Origin: Actinomyces sp. oral taxon 170 str. F0386
Lineage (GTDB): Bacteria; Actinomycetota; Actinomycetes; Actinomycetales; Actinomycetaceae
NCBI RefSeq assembly: GCF_000195595.1
Contig: NZ_GL882530.1
Coordinates: 47,343 to 111,342 of the forward strand
Direction: 5' to 3'
Length of the DNA stretch: 64,000 nucleotides
In this document: positions 9,254 to 16,417 of the stretch, piece after piece
How positions within the stretch are numbered: the stretch's first letter is position 1
Layout: every line of letters starts with the position of its first letter
Translations under genes and position numbers: made by a program
Notes under the pieces: generated by a model
What the model saw: only the letters and a program-made list of their open reading frames with translations
Told to the model about the DNA's origin: nothing
Database searches by the model: none

Positions 9254-9285
9254 ATATAGTACGAAATTCGTACTATATTGGGCAA
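9254..9285 (-). promoter_or_regulatory. 25-bp palindromic operator over the oxidoreductase promoter
   Basis: Perfect 12-base arms ATATAGTACGAA and TTCGTACTATAT surround a single central base (9254-9278). Read on the minus strand, TTGCCC (9285-9280) and TACTAT (9261-9256) with an 18-base spacer form a plausible promoter, so the palindrome covers the spacer and -10. A dimeric repressor bound here would block the oxidoreductase-marR operon 65 bases downstream; the operon's own MarR protein is the obvious candidate. Confidence 0.75.
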
Positions 9286-9512
9286 GGGCTGCTTTTGGGT
9301 AGGTTCTGATGAGGCCTTCGGAGGAGAGAGGTTCTCAGTCGCGCAGTCGCGGCTTTGCTGTTGATGCCTGGAGGCGTGATGCGACTGCTCCGGGTGCTCG
9401 CTATCTGACGGCGTCCTCGACGCTAACTATGTGGCGCAGGCTGACGAGTGCGAGTGCGTCGAGGTCGACGTTGCCCGCTCGGGGGCAGGTGCGACTGGGA
9501 GTCGGTTGCTGC
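9286..9512. other. Intergenic stretch without a recognised gene
   Basis: This segment lies between the oxidoreductase promoter and the next marR gene. Short open frames on both strands show no ribosome binding site and no recognisable family. No repeat or strong hairpin was seen. Confidence 0.5.
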
Positions 9513-9986
9513 TTAAGGCGAGGGCTCCTCTCCGGCGGTTTGTCGGTAGCGGCGTGACGCCTCGGTGACCCGGCTGATCAGCGTTGCCAGGGTCTTCAGG
9601 TCCCTCTCTCCGATCTCCTGGCCGACGGCATCGGCCCAGGCGTGCTGCTCCGCGGTGAGCGCCGCGATCGCGCGCCGTCCCCTGTCGGTCAGGACGAGCA
9701 GGTTCTGACCGCGCCGCCCGGGATTGGGCTCCCAGCGCGCCCATCCCTGGATGACGACATCATTGGCCACCCGTTGCACGCTCTGCCGCGCCAGTCCGAC
9801 CCGACGCGCGATCTCGGCAACCGGCAGCGATTCCTCCAGGACGGCGCCCAGCACCTGCCACCGGGCCGGGGTCAGCTCATGCGGGGCCGTGAACACCGCA
9901 GCCGCCTCCAGGAGCTCCCCGTTGAGGGCGAAGACGGGAAGGACCAAGGCGGTGAGGGCGTCCCCCTCAGGCGTTCTGCCAGGCAA
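9513..9986 (-). CDS. MarR-family transcriptional regulator
   Basis: Up to 157 residues with a winged-helix domain: LTPARWQVLGAVLEESLPVA, then the helix-turn-helix EIARRVGLARQSVQRVANDV, then the wing WEPNPGRRGQNLLVLTDRGR. The first possible codon is TTG at 9986, inside the end of the DJ-1-like gene (overlap of 20 bases), so the two are translationally coupled; the exact start is uncertain because no clear Shine-Dalgarno decides it. It probably represses its own operon through the inverted repeats at 10633-10672. Confidence 0.86.
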   Translation of the reverse strand: MPGRTPEGDALTALVLPVFALNGELLEAAAVFTAPHELTPARWQVLGAVLEESLPVAEIARRVGLARQSVQRVANDVVIQGWARWEPNPGRRGQNLLVLTDRGRRAIAALTAEQHAWADAVGQEIGERDLKTLATLISRVTEASRRYRQTAGEEPSP

Positions 9987-10602
9987 CGGTCGCCTCCATC
10001 AGGGCCATGTAGTCCTTCTCCTTGCCGTTGAGGAAGACCTGTTCCCAGGAGTCGACCATCGCATCGGGCACAAGGTTGGTGATCCGCATGACCTCCGCAG
10101 TGAAGGGGATCGCGTGGATGCTCGAGGCTGTTGTGACGCCCCGGTCGGTGACCAACGGGGCCTCCACGTAGTGCGCACCGCCTCGGTATCCACTGGCCTC
10201 AAGGTACGAGGCGGCATTCGAGGTGTGACGGCGCTCGTCCAGGAAGCCGGCGCGGGCAAGCAGGAGCGTGGCACCGCAGATCGCCGCCACCGGAATCTCC
10301 TTGTCCACGAGATGGCCGACCGCCTTGATGAGCCGCTCGTGCCCGGCCGCGTAGTGATTCCCTCCCGGAATGACCAGGGCCGCGAGTGAGCCGTCGGCGG
10401 CCACCGCATCCAGGGCGCCGAGGTCGACCTCCGGAGCAAGAGGGAGATTCCCCAGTGTGTGCACCGGCTCCAGTCCATCACCCACGAGCAGCAGTCGGAA
10501 GCGTCCGGGCTTGAGTCCTTCTGCATCGGCGATCTGAGTGGTGAGGTAGGCATACTCCCAATCCGCCATGGTCTCGGTCGTGTACAGGGCGATCGTGCGC
10601 AT
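9967..10602 (-). CDS. DJ-1/PfpI-family protein (class I glutamine amidotransferase-like)
   Basis: A 211-residue flavodoxin-like alpha/beta protein. The start at 10602 follows a GAGAGGAG ribosome binding site; a longer frame reads into the operator and is ignored. The nucleophile elbow is PVAAICGATLLLARAG, with the reactive cysteine typical of DJ-1/PfpI proteins. Family members are deglycases, chaperones, amidases or isocyanide hydratases, often linked to oxidative or carbonyl stress; the specific activity is not evident. Pairing with a MarR repressor fits an inducible stress or detoxification function. Confidence 0.85.
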   Translation of the reverse strand: MRTIALYTTETMADWEYAYLTTQIADAEGLKPGRFRLLLVGDGLEPVHTLGNLPLAPEVDLGALDAVAADGSLAALVIPGGNHYAAGHERLIKAVGHLVDKEIPVAAICGATLLLARAGFLDERRHTSNAASYLEASGYRGGAHYVEAPLVTDRGVTTASSIHAIPFTAEVMRITNLVPDAMVDSWEQVFLNGKEKDYMALMEATVAWQNA

Positions 10603-10632
10603 CTCGGCTCCTCTCCGGGTGATCTGCAACCT

Positions 10633-10672
10633 ATTGACAGCACACTGTCAATGTCGACGGTGTGCTGTCAAT
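10633..10672 (-). promoter_or_regulatory. Three-half-site inverted repeat upstream of the DJ-1/marR operon
   Basis: Perfect 13-base arms ATTGACAGCACAC (10633-10645) and GTGTGCTGTCAAT (10660-10672) are separated by 14 bases. A second, overlapping palindrome TTGACAG-CACA-CTGTCAA occupies 10634-10651. TTGACAG thus occurs three times, once on one strand and twice on the other. The site is 31-70 bases before the DJ-1-like start codon and reads as an operator overlapping the -35 region. Confidence 0.7.
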
Positions 10673-10716
10673 GTTGAGGTGGGGTAAGAAAGGCGGAACG
10701 TGTCGGCGCCCTGGCC

Positions 10717-10722
10717 TAGGCT
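10717..10722 (+). promoter_or_regulatory. -10 box close to the uvrD start
   Basis: TAGGCT ends ten bases before the ATG at 10733. The expected transcription start leaves a leader of only a few bases, and no Shine-Dalgarno is visible. Confidence 0.45.
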
Positions 10723-10732
10723 TGGCCTCACG

Positions 10733-13657
10733 ATGAACGCGATGAACTCCCTCTTCGGTGCCCTGCCCATGCCCGGCTCCAGCGGTGCGGCCACGCCGCC
10801 GCCCGAGGCCGCGCTGCCCGCCCTCATTCCCGCCGGTGGCTCCTTCGACGACGACTCCTGGGCCGACGTCGAGGCGCCCGAGGAGGACTGGGGCCCCGAG
10901 GACGCCCCGCCCCCCGAGGACGAGGCCGCCGCGGCCCCCACCTGGGAGGAGCGTCAGGACGAGGTCTCCGCCCTGGTCGCCCGGGCCCAAGCCAATGCCG
11001 CCGCGGCCCGGGCCCGAGCCGACGGCGCCGCGCCGTCGGGCCACGTCTCCGGCCCGGCCTGGGGCGTCACAGTCTCAGACCCGGCCGAGCTGCTCTCCGG
11101 CCTCAACCCCGCCCAGGAGGCCGCCGTCACCCACGTCGGCGCGCCGCTGCTCATCATCGCCGGTGCGGGTTCGGGCAAGACCCGGGTCCTCACCCACCGC
11201 ATCGCCCACCTCATCGCCACCGGCCGCGCCCGCCCCGGCGAGATCCTGGCCATCACCTTCACCAACAAGGCCGCCGCCGAGATGCGCGAACGCGTCACCG
11301 CCCTGGTGGGCCCCGCCGGCGAGCGCATGTGGGTCTCCACCTTCCACTCCGCCTGCGTGCGCATCCTGCGCCGCGAGCACGAGGCCGCCGGCCTGCGCTC
11401 CACCTTCTCCATCTACGACGCCGCCGACTCCACCCGCCTCATCACCCTCATCGTGCGCGAGCTGGGCATCGACCCCAAGCGCTTCACCCCCAAGACCTTC
11501 GCCAACCGCATTTCCGACCTCAAGAACGAGCTCATCACCCCGGCCCAGTTCGCCGAGCGCGCCGTCACCTCCAACCCCCTCGAGCGCCACCTCGCCGAGG
11601 TCTACCGCGCCTACGCCGAGCGCCTGAGCGCCGCCAACGCCCTGGACTTCGACGACATCATCATGCGCACCGTCACCCTGCTCCAGACCCGCCCGGCCGT
11701 GGCCGAGATGTACCGGCGCCGCTTCCGCCACATCCTGGTCGACGAGTACCAGGACACCAACCACGCCCAATACGTTCTCGTGCGCGAGCTCGTCGGCGGC
11801 CCCGGCACCTCCGGGGCGGGCTCGGCCCTGCCCCCGGGCGAGCTCACCGTCGTCGGCGACTCCGACCAGTCCATCTACGCCTTCCGCGGCGCCACCATCC
11901 GCAACATCGAGGAGTTCGAGGAGGACTACCCGGCGGCGCGCACCATCCTGCTGGAGCAGAACTACCGCTCCACCCAGAACATCCTCTCGGCCGCCAACGC
12001 CGTCATCTCCCGCAACAGCGGCCGACGCGAGAAGAACCTGTGGACCGCCGCCGGCGACGGCGCCCCCATCACCGGCTACGTCGCCGACTCCGAGCACGAC
12101 GAGGCCCGCTGGATCAGCCAGGAGATCGACCGCCTGTCCGATGAGCACGGCGTGCACCCCCGCGACATCGCCGTCTTCTACCGCACCAATGCTCAGTCCC
12201 GGGCCCTCGAAGAGGCCTTCATGCGCGCCGGCCAGCCCTATAAGGTCATCGGCGGCACACGCTTCTACGACCGCCGCGAGATCAAGGACGCCATCGCCTA
12301 CCTGCGCGCCGTCGACAATCCCGACGACGACGTCAACCTGCGCCGCATCCTCAACGTCCCCAAGCGCGGCCTGGGTGACAAGGCCGAGGGCGCTCTGGCC
12401 GAGCACGCCGCCCGCTACTCCGTCTCCTTCGGGCAGGCCGTCGCCGACGCCGCCGGAGCACCCCGCGAGGCGCAGGCCGACGAGACGGGTGTGGCCGGCG
12501 AACCCGACGGGCTGGCCCCGTCCGTCACCGAGGCCGGCGAGCCGCCCGAGGTCGAGGGCCTGACCACCCGGGCACGCAACCAGGTGCGCGGCTTCCACGA
12601 GCTGCTCACCACCCTGCGCCACATGGTCACTGCCGGCGACGGCGTCGCCGACATCCTCGACTCCGCCCTGGACGCCTCGGGTTACCTCGCCGAGCTGCGC
12701 GCCAGCGACGACCCCCAGGACGCCACCCGCGTGGAGAACCTCGCCGAGCTCCACTCCGTGGCCAGCGACTTCCAGGCCGCCAACCCCGACGGAACCCTGG
12801 CCGACTTCCTCGAACGCGTCTCGCTCGTGGCCGACTCCGACCAGCTCCCGCCCAGCGCCGACCTCGAGGACGAGGACGCCCGGCGGGCCGAGGAGCAGGG
12901 CCAGATCACCCTCATGACCGTCCACACCGCCAAGGGGCTGGAGTTCCCGATCGTCTTCGTCACCGGCATGGAGGACGGCACCTTTCCCCACACCCGCTCC
13001 CTGGCCGAGGAGACCGAGCTCGCCGAGGAGCGGCGCCTGGCCTACGTGGCCCTCACCCGAGCCCGCGAGCGCCTCTACCTCACCCGCGCCGCCGTGCGCT
13101 CGGCCTGGGGCGCCGCCAACGCCATGCCCGCCTCCCGCTTCCTCGACGACGTGCCCGCAGAGACCATCGACTGGAAGCGCCTGGCCTCCTCCATGGAGGC
13201 GCTGCGCGGCGGCGGCACCGGTTGGGGGAGCAGCTGGGGCGAGGGCGGATTCGGCTCGGGCGGGCGGCGCTCGGGCGGCTCCCGGCAGGACTCCTACTCC
13301 GACGACGATGACTTCGCCCCACCTGTGGGGGGAGGCGCCAAGCGCTCGGGCAAGCTGGGGCGCGTGGAGACCGCCCAGGACCGGGCCGCCAAACGCGCCT
13401 CCGCCCGCCTCGAGGCCCGCGGCAAGCAGGGCACCGCCTCACCGACCGGGGAGGCCGCGGTCTCGGAGGACCTGCCCGCGGCCGTGGCCGGGCTTCGGAT
13501 CAGTGACCAGGTGCGCCACGACTCCTACGGGGTGGGCACCGTCGTCGGCCTGGAGGGCAAGGGACGGTCCCTGACCGCCCGCGTCGAGTTCGTCATCGAC
13601 GGCGCCCCCGCCACCAAGCGCCTCATCCTGCGCTACGCCCCCGTGGCCAAGATCTGA
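10733..13657 (+). CDS. ATP-dependent DNA helicase, UvrD/PcrA type
   Basis: A superfamily 1A 3'-5' helicase for nucleotide excision repair and clearing of replication blocks. It has 974 residues, longer than the usual 720-780 because of an acidic, Ala/Pro-rich N-terminal extension of about 125 residues and a Gly/Ser-rich linker near residue 830. Motifs in order: Q-motif region LNPAQEAAVTHVGAPLLIIA, Walker A GAGSGKTRVLT, motif Ia ITFTNKAAAEMRERV, Walker B ILVDEYQDTN, motif III VVGDSDQSIYAFRGA, motif IV EQNYRST, motif V TVHTAKGLEFPIVFVTGMEDG, motif VI VALTRARERLYLTRA. The C-terminal Tudor-like domain (VRHDSYGVGTVVGLEGKG) marks the PcrA/UvrD1 group. Confidence 0.95.
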   Translation: MNAMNSLFGALPMPGSSGAATPPPEAALPALIPAGGSFDDDSWADVEAPEEDWGPEDAPPPEDEAAAAPTWEERQDEVSALVARAQANAAAARARADGAAPSGHVSGPAWGVTVSDPAELLSGLNPAQEAAVTHVGAPLLIIAGAGSGKTRVLTHRIAHLIATGRARPGEILAITFTNKAAAEMRERVTALVGPAGERMWVSTFHSACVRILRREHEAAGLRSTFSIYDAADSTRLITLIVRELGIDPKRFTPKTFANRISDLKNELITPAQFAERAVTSNPLERHLAEVYRAYAERLSAANALDFDDIIMRTVTLLQTRPAVAEMYRRRFRHILVDEYQDTNHAQYVLVRELVGGPGTSGAGSALPPGELTVVGDSDQSIYAFRGATIRNIEEFEEDYPAARTILLEQNYRSTQNILSAANAVISRNSGRREKNLWTAAGDGAPITGYVADSEHDEARWISQEIDRLSDEHGVHPRDIAVFYRTNAQSRALEEAFMRAGQPYKVIGGTRFYDRREIKDAIAYLRAVDNPDDDVNLRRILNVPKRGLGDKAEGALAEHAARYSVSFGQAVADAAGAPREAQADETGVAGEPDGLAPSVTEAGEPPEVEGLTTRARNQVRGFHELLTTLRHMVTAGDGVADILDSALDASGYLAELRASDDPQDATRVENLAELHSVASDFQAANPDGTLADFLERVSLVADSDQLPPSADLEDEDARRAEEQGQITLMTVHTAKGLEFPIVFVTGMEDGTFPHTRSLAEETELAEERRLAYVALTRARERLYLTRAAVRSAWGAANAMPASRFLDDVPAETIDWKRLASSMEALRGGGTGWGSSWGEGGFGSGGRRSGGSRQDSYSDDDDFAPPVGGGAKRSGKLGRVETAQDRAAKRASARLEARGKQGTASPTGEAAVSEDLPAAVAGLRISDQVRHDSYGVGTVVGLEGKGRSLTARVEFVIDGAPATKRLILRYAPVAKI

Positions 13658-13738
13658 CGGTCCAGGCTCTCGCAGCAGCAGGTACTCTTCCTCGCGGCGC
13701 ATGAGGCGTGACGCGCGTCGGGAAGGAAACGCTGGTTT

Positions 13739-14734
13739 ATGAGCACTTCCATGAATTCTCCCGCCCCGGTGTCAGAGCCCCATTCCGGCAGTTTCCTGGA
13801 CCGGCTCATTCCGGTCAGTCCCCGGTGGCGTATCCCTCCGCGAAAGGCGGATCGCTCTGGACGGCTTCAGCTCGTGATCGGCCTTGCGCTCTTTCTTGGT
13901 TCTCTGGCGATCCCCGCGCTTCTGCTATGGATCGCTGGTTTTGCGCCGTTTAATGCAGGTGGTGACCTTGTGTCCCTCAGTTCGTGCGCCACCATGATCA
14001 TGGATGTTGTGGACGCTGTCGTCTCCGTAGTTGGGTACTGGCTGCTGGTGCACTTCGTCGGTGGGAGACCCGTCATTGAACTCGGCGGGCGCGGGGCAGC
14101 GCTGCGCGAGTTCTCGGTCGGCCTCGCTATCGGAGCGCTGCTCATGTCCGCCGTCATTGCGATTCTGGCCCTGATCGGCTTCTACCATGTGGTGGACGTC
14201 GGCTGGAGCATGGGAGTCGTCACCGATCTGGGAGCCGGAGTTTCTGTCGGAGTCGCCGAGGAGATCTTCTTCCGGGGTATCCTGCTGCGACTCCGACTCA
14301 TCGAGGGCAGGTTGGGGACGTGGTGGGCGCTGGCCATCACCTCGACCCTCTTCGGTGCCGCGCACTTGGGCAACTCTCACGCCACAGTCTTCGGCGCAGT
14401 GGCGATCGCGTTGGAGGCGGGCATCCTGCTGGGTGCGTGCTACCTGCTCACCCGGCGCCTGTGGATGGCGATCGGGGTGCACATCGCCTGGAACTTCGTT
14501 CAGGGCGGCATCTTCGGCATCGGAGCGGGGCGTGGACTCATCAAGGCCCGTCTCACTGGTCCCGACCTGCTCACCGGTGGTGCCATGGGGATCGAGGGGT
14601 CCGTTGTCGCGGTCGTGTTGTGTGCGGCGTCCGGACTGGCCGTGCTGGTCGCGGTCCGCCGGCGCGGACTCATCGTCCCGCCCTGCTGGCGCCGCCCGGT
14701 TCAGGCCGCACTGGACAGCACGCAGCCGGCCTAG
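13739..14734 (+). CDS. CPBP-family intramembrane metalloprotease
   Basis: A 331-residue polytopic membrane protein with the three CPBP (Rce1/Abi-like) motifs: EEIFFRG (about residue 174), FGAAHL (about 209) and HIAWNF (about 252). These glutamates and histidines form the active site in the family. About eight membrane segments are visible, the first at about residues 43-66. Bacterial members act in bacteriocin immunity, peptide maturation or regulated proteolysis; none is indicated here. A TACTCT box near 13682 could be its promoter. The first half is less GC-rich than its neighbours. Confidence 0.85.
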   Translation: MSTSMNSPAPVSEPHSGSFLDRLIPVSPRWRIPPRKADRSGRLQLVIGLALFLGSLAIPALLLWIAGFAPFNAGGDLVSLSSCATMIMDVVDAVVSVVGYWLLVHFVGGRPVIELGGRGAALREFSVGLAIGALLMSAVIAILALIGFYHVVDVGWSMGVVTDLGAGVSVGVAEEIFFRGILLRLRLIEGRLGTWWALAITSTLFGAAHLGNSHATVFGAVAIALEAGILLGACYLLTRRLWMAIGVHIAWNFVQGGIFGIGAGRGLIKARLTGPDLLTGGAMGIEGSVVAVVLCAASGLAVLVAVRRRGLIVPPCWRRPVQAALDSTQPA

Positions 14735-14769
14735 GGTCTGTTGTGAAAATAGGATGGAGCACCTTGTGT

Positions 14770-14829
14770 TCGTACCTTAGGGCGCGCGTTCGTACCCTTT
14801 ACCCTTCGAACGCGAGGCATAAGGTACGA
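14770..14829. repeat. Nested inverted repeat between convergent genes
   Basis: An outer pair TCGTACCTTA/TAAGGTACGA (14770-14779 with 14820-14829) encloses an inner pair CGCGTTCG/CGAACGCG (14785-14792 with 14807-14814), with symmetric 5-base internal loops and a 14-base apical loop. It lies between the 3' ends of the CPBP and nitroreductase genes. It could be a bidirectional terminator or a small palindromic repeat element; no T tract follows on either strand. Confidence 0.65.
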
Positions 14830-14881
14830 CCGCGACGTCGAGCACCACGGACGGTGACGGCTCGAGCGGGCCGCGACCGGA

Positions 14882-15601
14882 TCAGCTGCGAGCAGGCACC
14901 AGGCGCACGGCCCGCCGCTCGGCCCGGAAGTCGTTGACCGGGGCGTCGGAGGCGTAGCCCAGGGCGAAGCCGGTGATGAGACGGTAGTCGGCCGGCGCCT
15001 CGAACTCGGCGTCGAAGGGGCGGCGCCAGGTGGCCAGGACTCCCAGGGGGCAGGAGTCGACACCGTGGGCCTTGGCCGACAGGAACAGGGTCTGGAGCAT
15101 GATTCCGGCGTCGAGCGCGGCGAAGGGCATGAGGCCCTTGTGGACCAGGACGAAACCGATGACCGGTGCGCCGAAGGCCTCGCAGTTGCGGCGGACGGCC
15201 GCGTCGCGGGCCTTGCGGTCGTCTCTCGCGATGCCCATGTGCGCGTACAGCTGACTGCCGACGGCCTGGGAGTGGGGCAGCAGGTCCGCTGGGTGGGGCG
15301 CCCAGGTCCGGTAGTCGCCGTCGGGTGCCTTACCGCTCAGGGCCAGGCGGACCATGGCGCCGCGCTTCTTGTGCTGGACCGGGAGGGTCACGTCGAACTC
15401 GGCGATGTAGGCGGCGCGCAGTCGGTCTGCCCGCTCCCCGGTGGCCAGCGCCAGCATGAAGGGCCGAGTGTTCGACCAGCTCGGGGCCTGACGGGTATCC
15501 TCCAGGATCTCCTCGACGATCTCAGTCGCTACGGGATCCGGTCGGAAGTCCCGCACGGAGTACCGGGCGGCGGCCAGCTCGGAGAAGGCATCGGGATTCA
15601 T
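14882..15601 (-). CDS. Nitroreductase-family FMN oxidoreductase
   Basis: A 239-residue flavoprotein expected to reduce nitro compounds, quinones or similar acceptors with NAD(P)H. The N-terminal FMN-phosphate site is AARYSVRDFRPDPV, and QAPSWSNTRPFMLALAT follows as in NfnB-like enzymes. The C-terminal flavin-contacting region is GVDSCPLGVLATWRRPF. There is a second, differently sequenced nitroreductase at 21197. No regulator is adjacent and the physiological substrate is unknown. Confidence 0.88.
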   Translation of the reverse strand: MNPDAFSELAAARYSVRDFRPDPVATEIVEEILEDTRQAPSWSNTRPFMLALATGERADRLRAAYIAEFDVTLPVQHKKRGAMVRLALSGKAPDGDYRTWAPHPADLLPHSQAVGSQLYAHMGIARDDRKARDAAVRRNCEAFGAPVIGFVLVHKGLMPFAALDAGIMLQTLFLSAKAHGVDSCPLGVLATWRRPFDAEFEAPADYRLITGFALGYASDAPVNDFRAERRAVRLVPARS

Positions 15602-15696
15602 GGTGGCGGCTCCCTGAAAAGGTGACGGTACTGGTGCTCGGGGCCGTTTGCGGCGCAGCCTCAGTCTTGGGTGTGACGCGGCGTCGTACGCAAGCG

Positions 15697-16341
15697 TTAC
15701 GACTGATGTCGGGGCCCGAAGGTGGAGTCGTTCAGCTGGCGCAGGACCCGGGCCGGGTTACCCACCGCGAGGCTGCCGGCGGGAACGTCCTTGGTGACCA
15801 CCGAGCCCGCGCCGATGACGCAGTTGTCCCCGATGGTCACGCCGGGGCAGACGATGACCCCGCCGCCCAGCCACACGTTGTCGCCGATCGTGATGGGGTC
15901 GGCCGCCTCCAGGGAGCAGGCGCGCGGCGTCGGCTCCAGGGGGTGGACCGAGGTGAGCAGCTGGACGTTGGGGCCGATCTGGCAGTGGGCACCGATACGG
16001 ATCTCCACGACGTCGAGCGCCACGAGCCCGTAGTTGGCGAAGGTCCCCTCGCCCACGGTGATGTTGTCCCCGTAGTCCACGCGCACCGGCGGCAGGAGAC
16101 GCACCTTGTCACCCAGGCCCGGGATCGCCGAGCGCAGCAGGTCCCAGCAGTCCTCCTCACCCTCGGCGAAGGCCCGCTCGAAGCGGTAGAGCATTTTGCG
16201 GGCGTGCGCTGCGATCCTGGCGCTGTCCGGGTCGTCGGAGACGTACCAGTCGCCGGCGAGCATGCGCTCGCGGTTGGTGCGATTGTCACCGACGAAGTAG
16301 GGCTCGGCCTCGGGGAAACGGGGGGAGGGATTCTCGCTCAT
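15697..16341 (-). CDS. Sugar O-acetyltransferase (maltose/galactoside acetyltransferase type)
   Basis: A 214-residue acetyl-CoA-dependent hexapeptide-repeat enzyme. The N-terminal Maa-type helical domain (NRERMLAGDWYVSDDPDSAR) is followed by the left-handed beta-helix (ITIGDNVWLGGGVIVCPGVT, then IGDNCVIGAGSVVTKDVPAG). The catalytic histidine is in the TSVHPLEP segment. It would acetylate maltose, glucose or galactosides. The glycosidase gene upstream is in the same direction, but a promoter just before this gene implies independent transcription. Confidence 0.88.
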   Translation of the reverse strand: MSENPSPRFPEAEPYFVGDNRTNRERMLAGDWYVSDDPDSARIAAHARKMLYRFERAFAEGEEDCWDLLRSAIPGLGDKVRLLPPVRVDYGDNITVGEGTFANYGLVALDVVEIRIGAHCQIGPNVQLLTSVHPLEPTPRACSLEAADPITIGDNVWLGGGVIVCPGVTIGDNCVIGAGSVVTKDVPAGSLAVGNPARVLRQLNDSTFGPRHQS

Positions 16342-16348
16342 GACCGAC

Positions 16349-16354
16349 AGCCTA
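16349..16354 (-). promoter_or_regulatory. -10 box of a probably leaderless acetyltransferase transcript
   Basis: Minus-strand TAGGCT is followed by seven bases and then the ATG at 16341. There is no Shine-Dalgarno, so the mRNA probably begins at the start codon. Confidence 0.55.
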
Positions 16355-16417
16355 GCCGCGGCCTGTGGCGCCGCCGGTCAGTGTGAGCTCATCCGCCAGA
16401 GTCGGTCCTTGCTCCGC

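Noticed and set aside
9309..9557. Plus-strand frame in the gap before the second marR gene, and a minus-strand stretch ending near 9408
   Set aside because: Neither has a start signal or recognisable family; they are consistent with chance.
11075..12991. Long minus-strand open frame antisense to the UvrD/PcrA helicase
   Set aside because: It has the Gly/Val/Asp-rich composition of a GC-rich shadow frame, no ribosome binding site and no domain. The plus-strand gene has every helicase motif.
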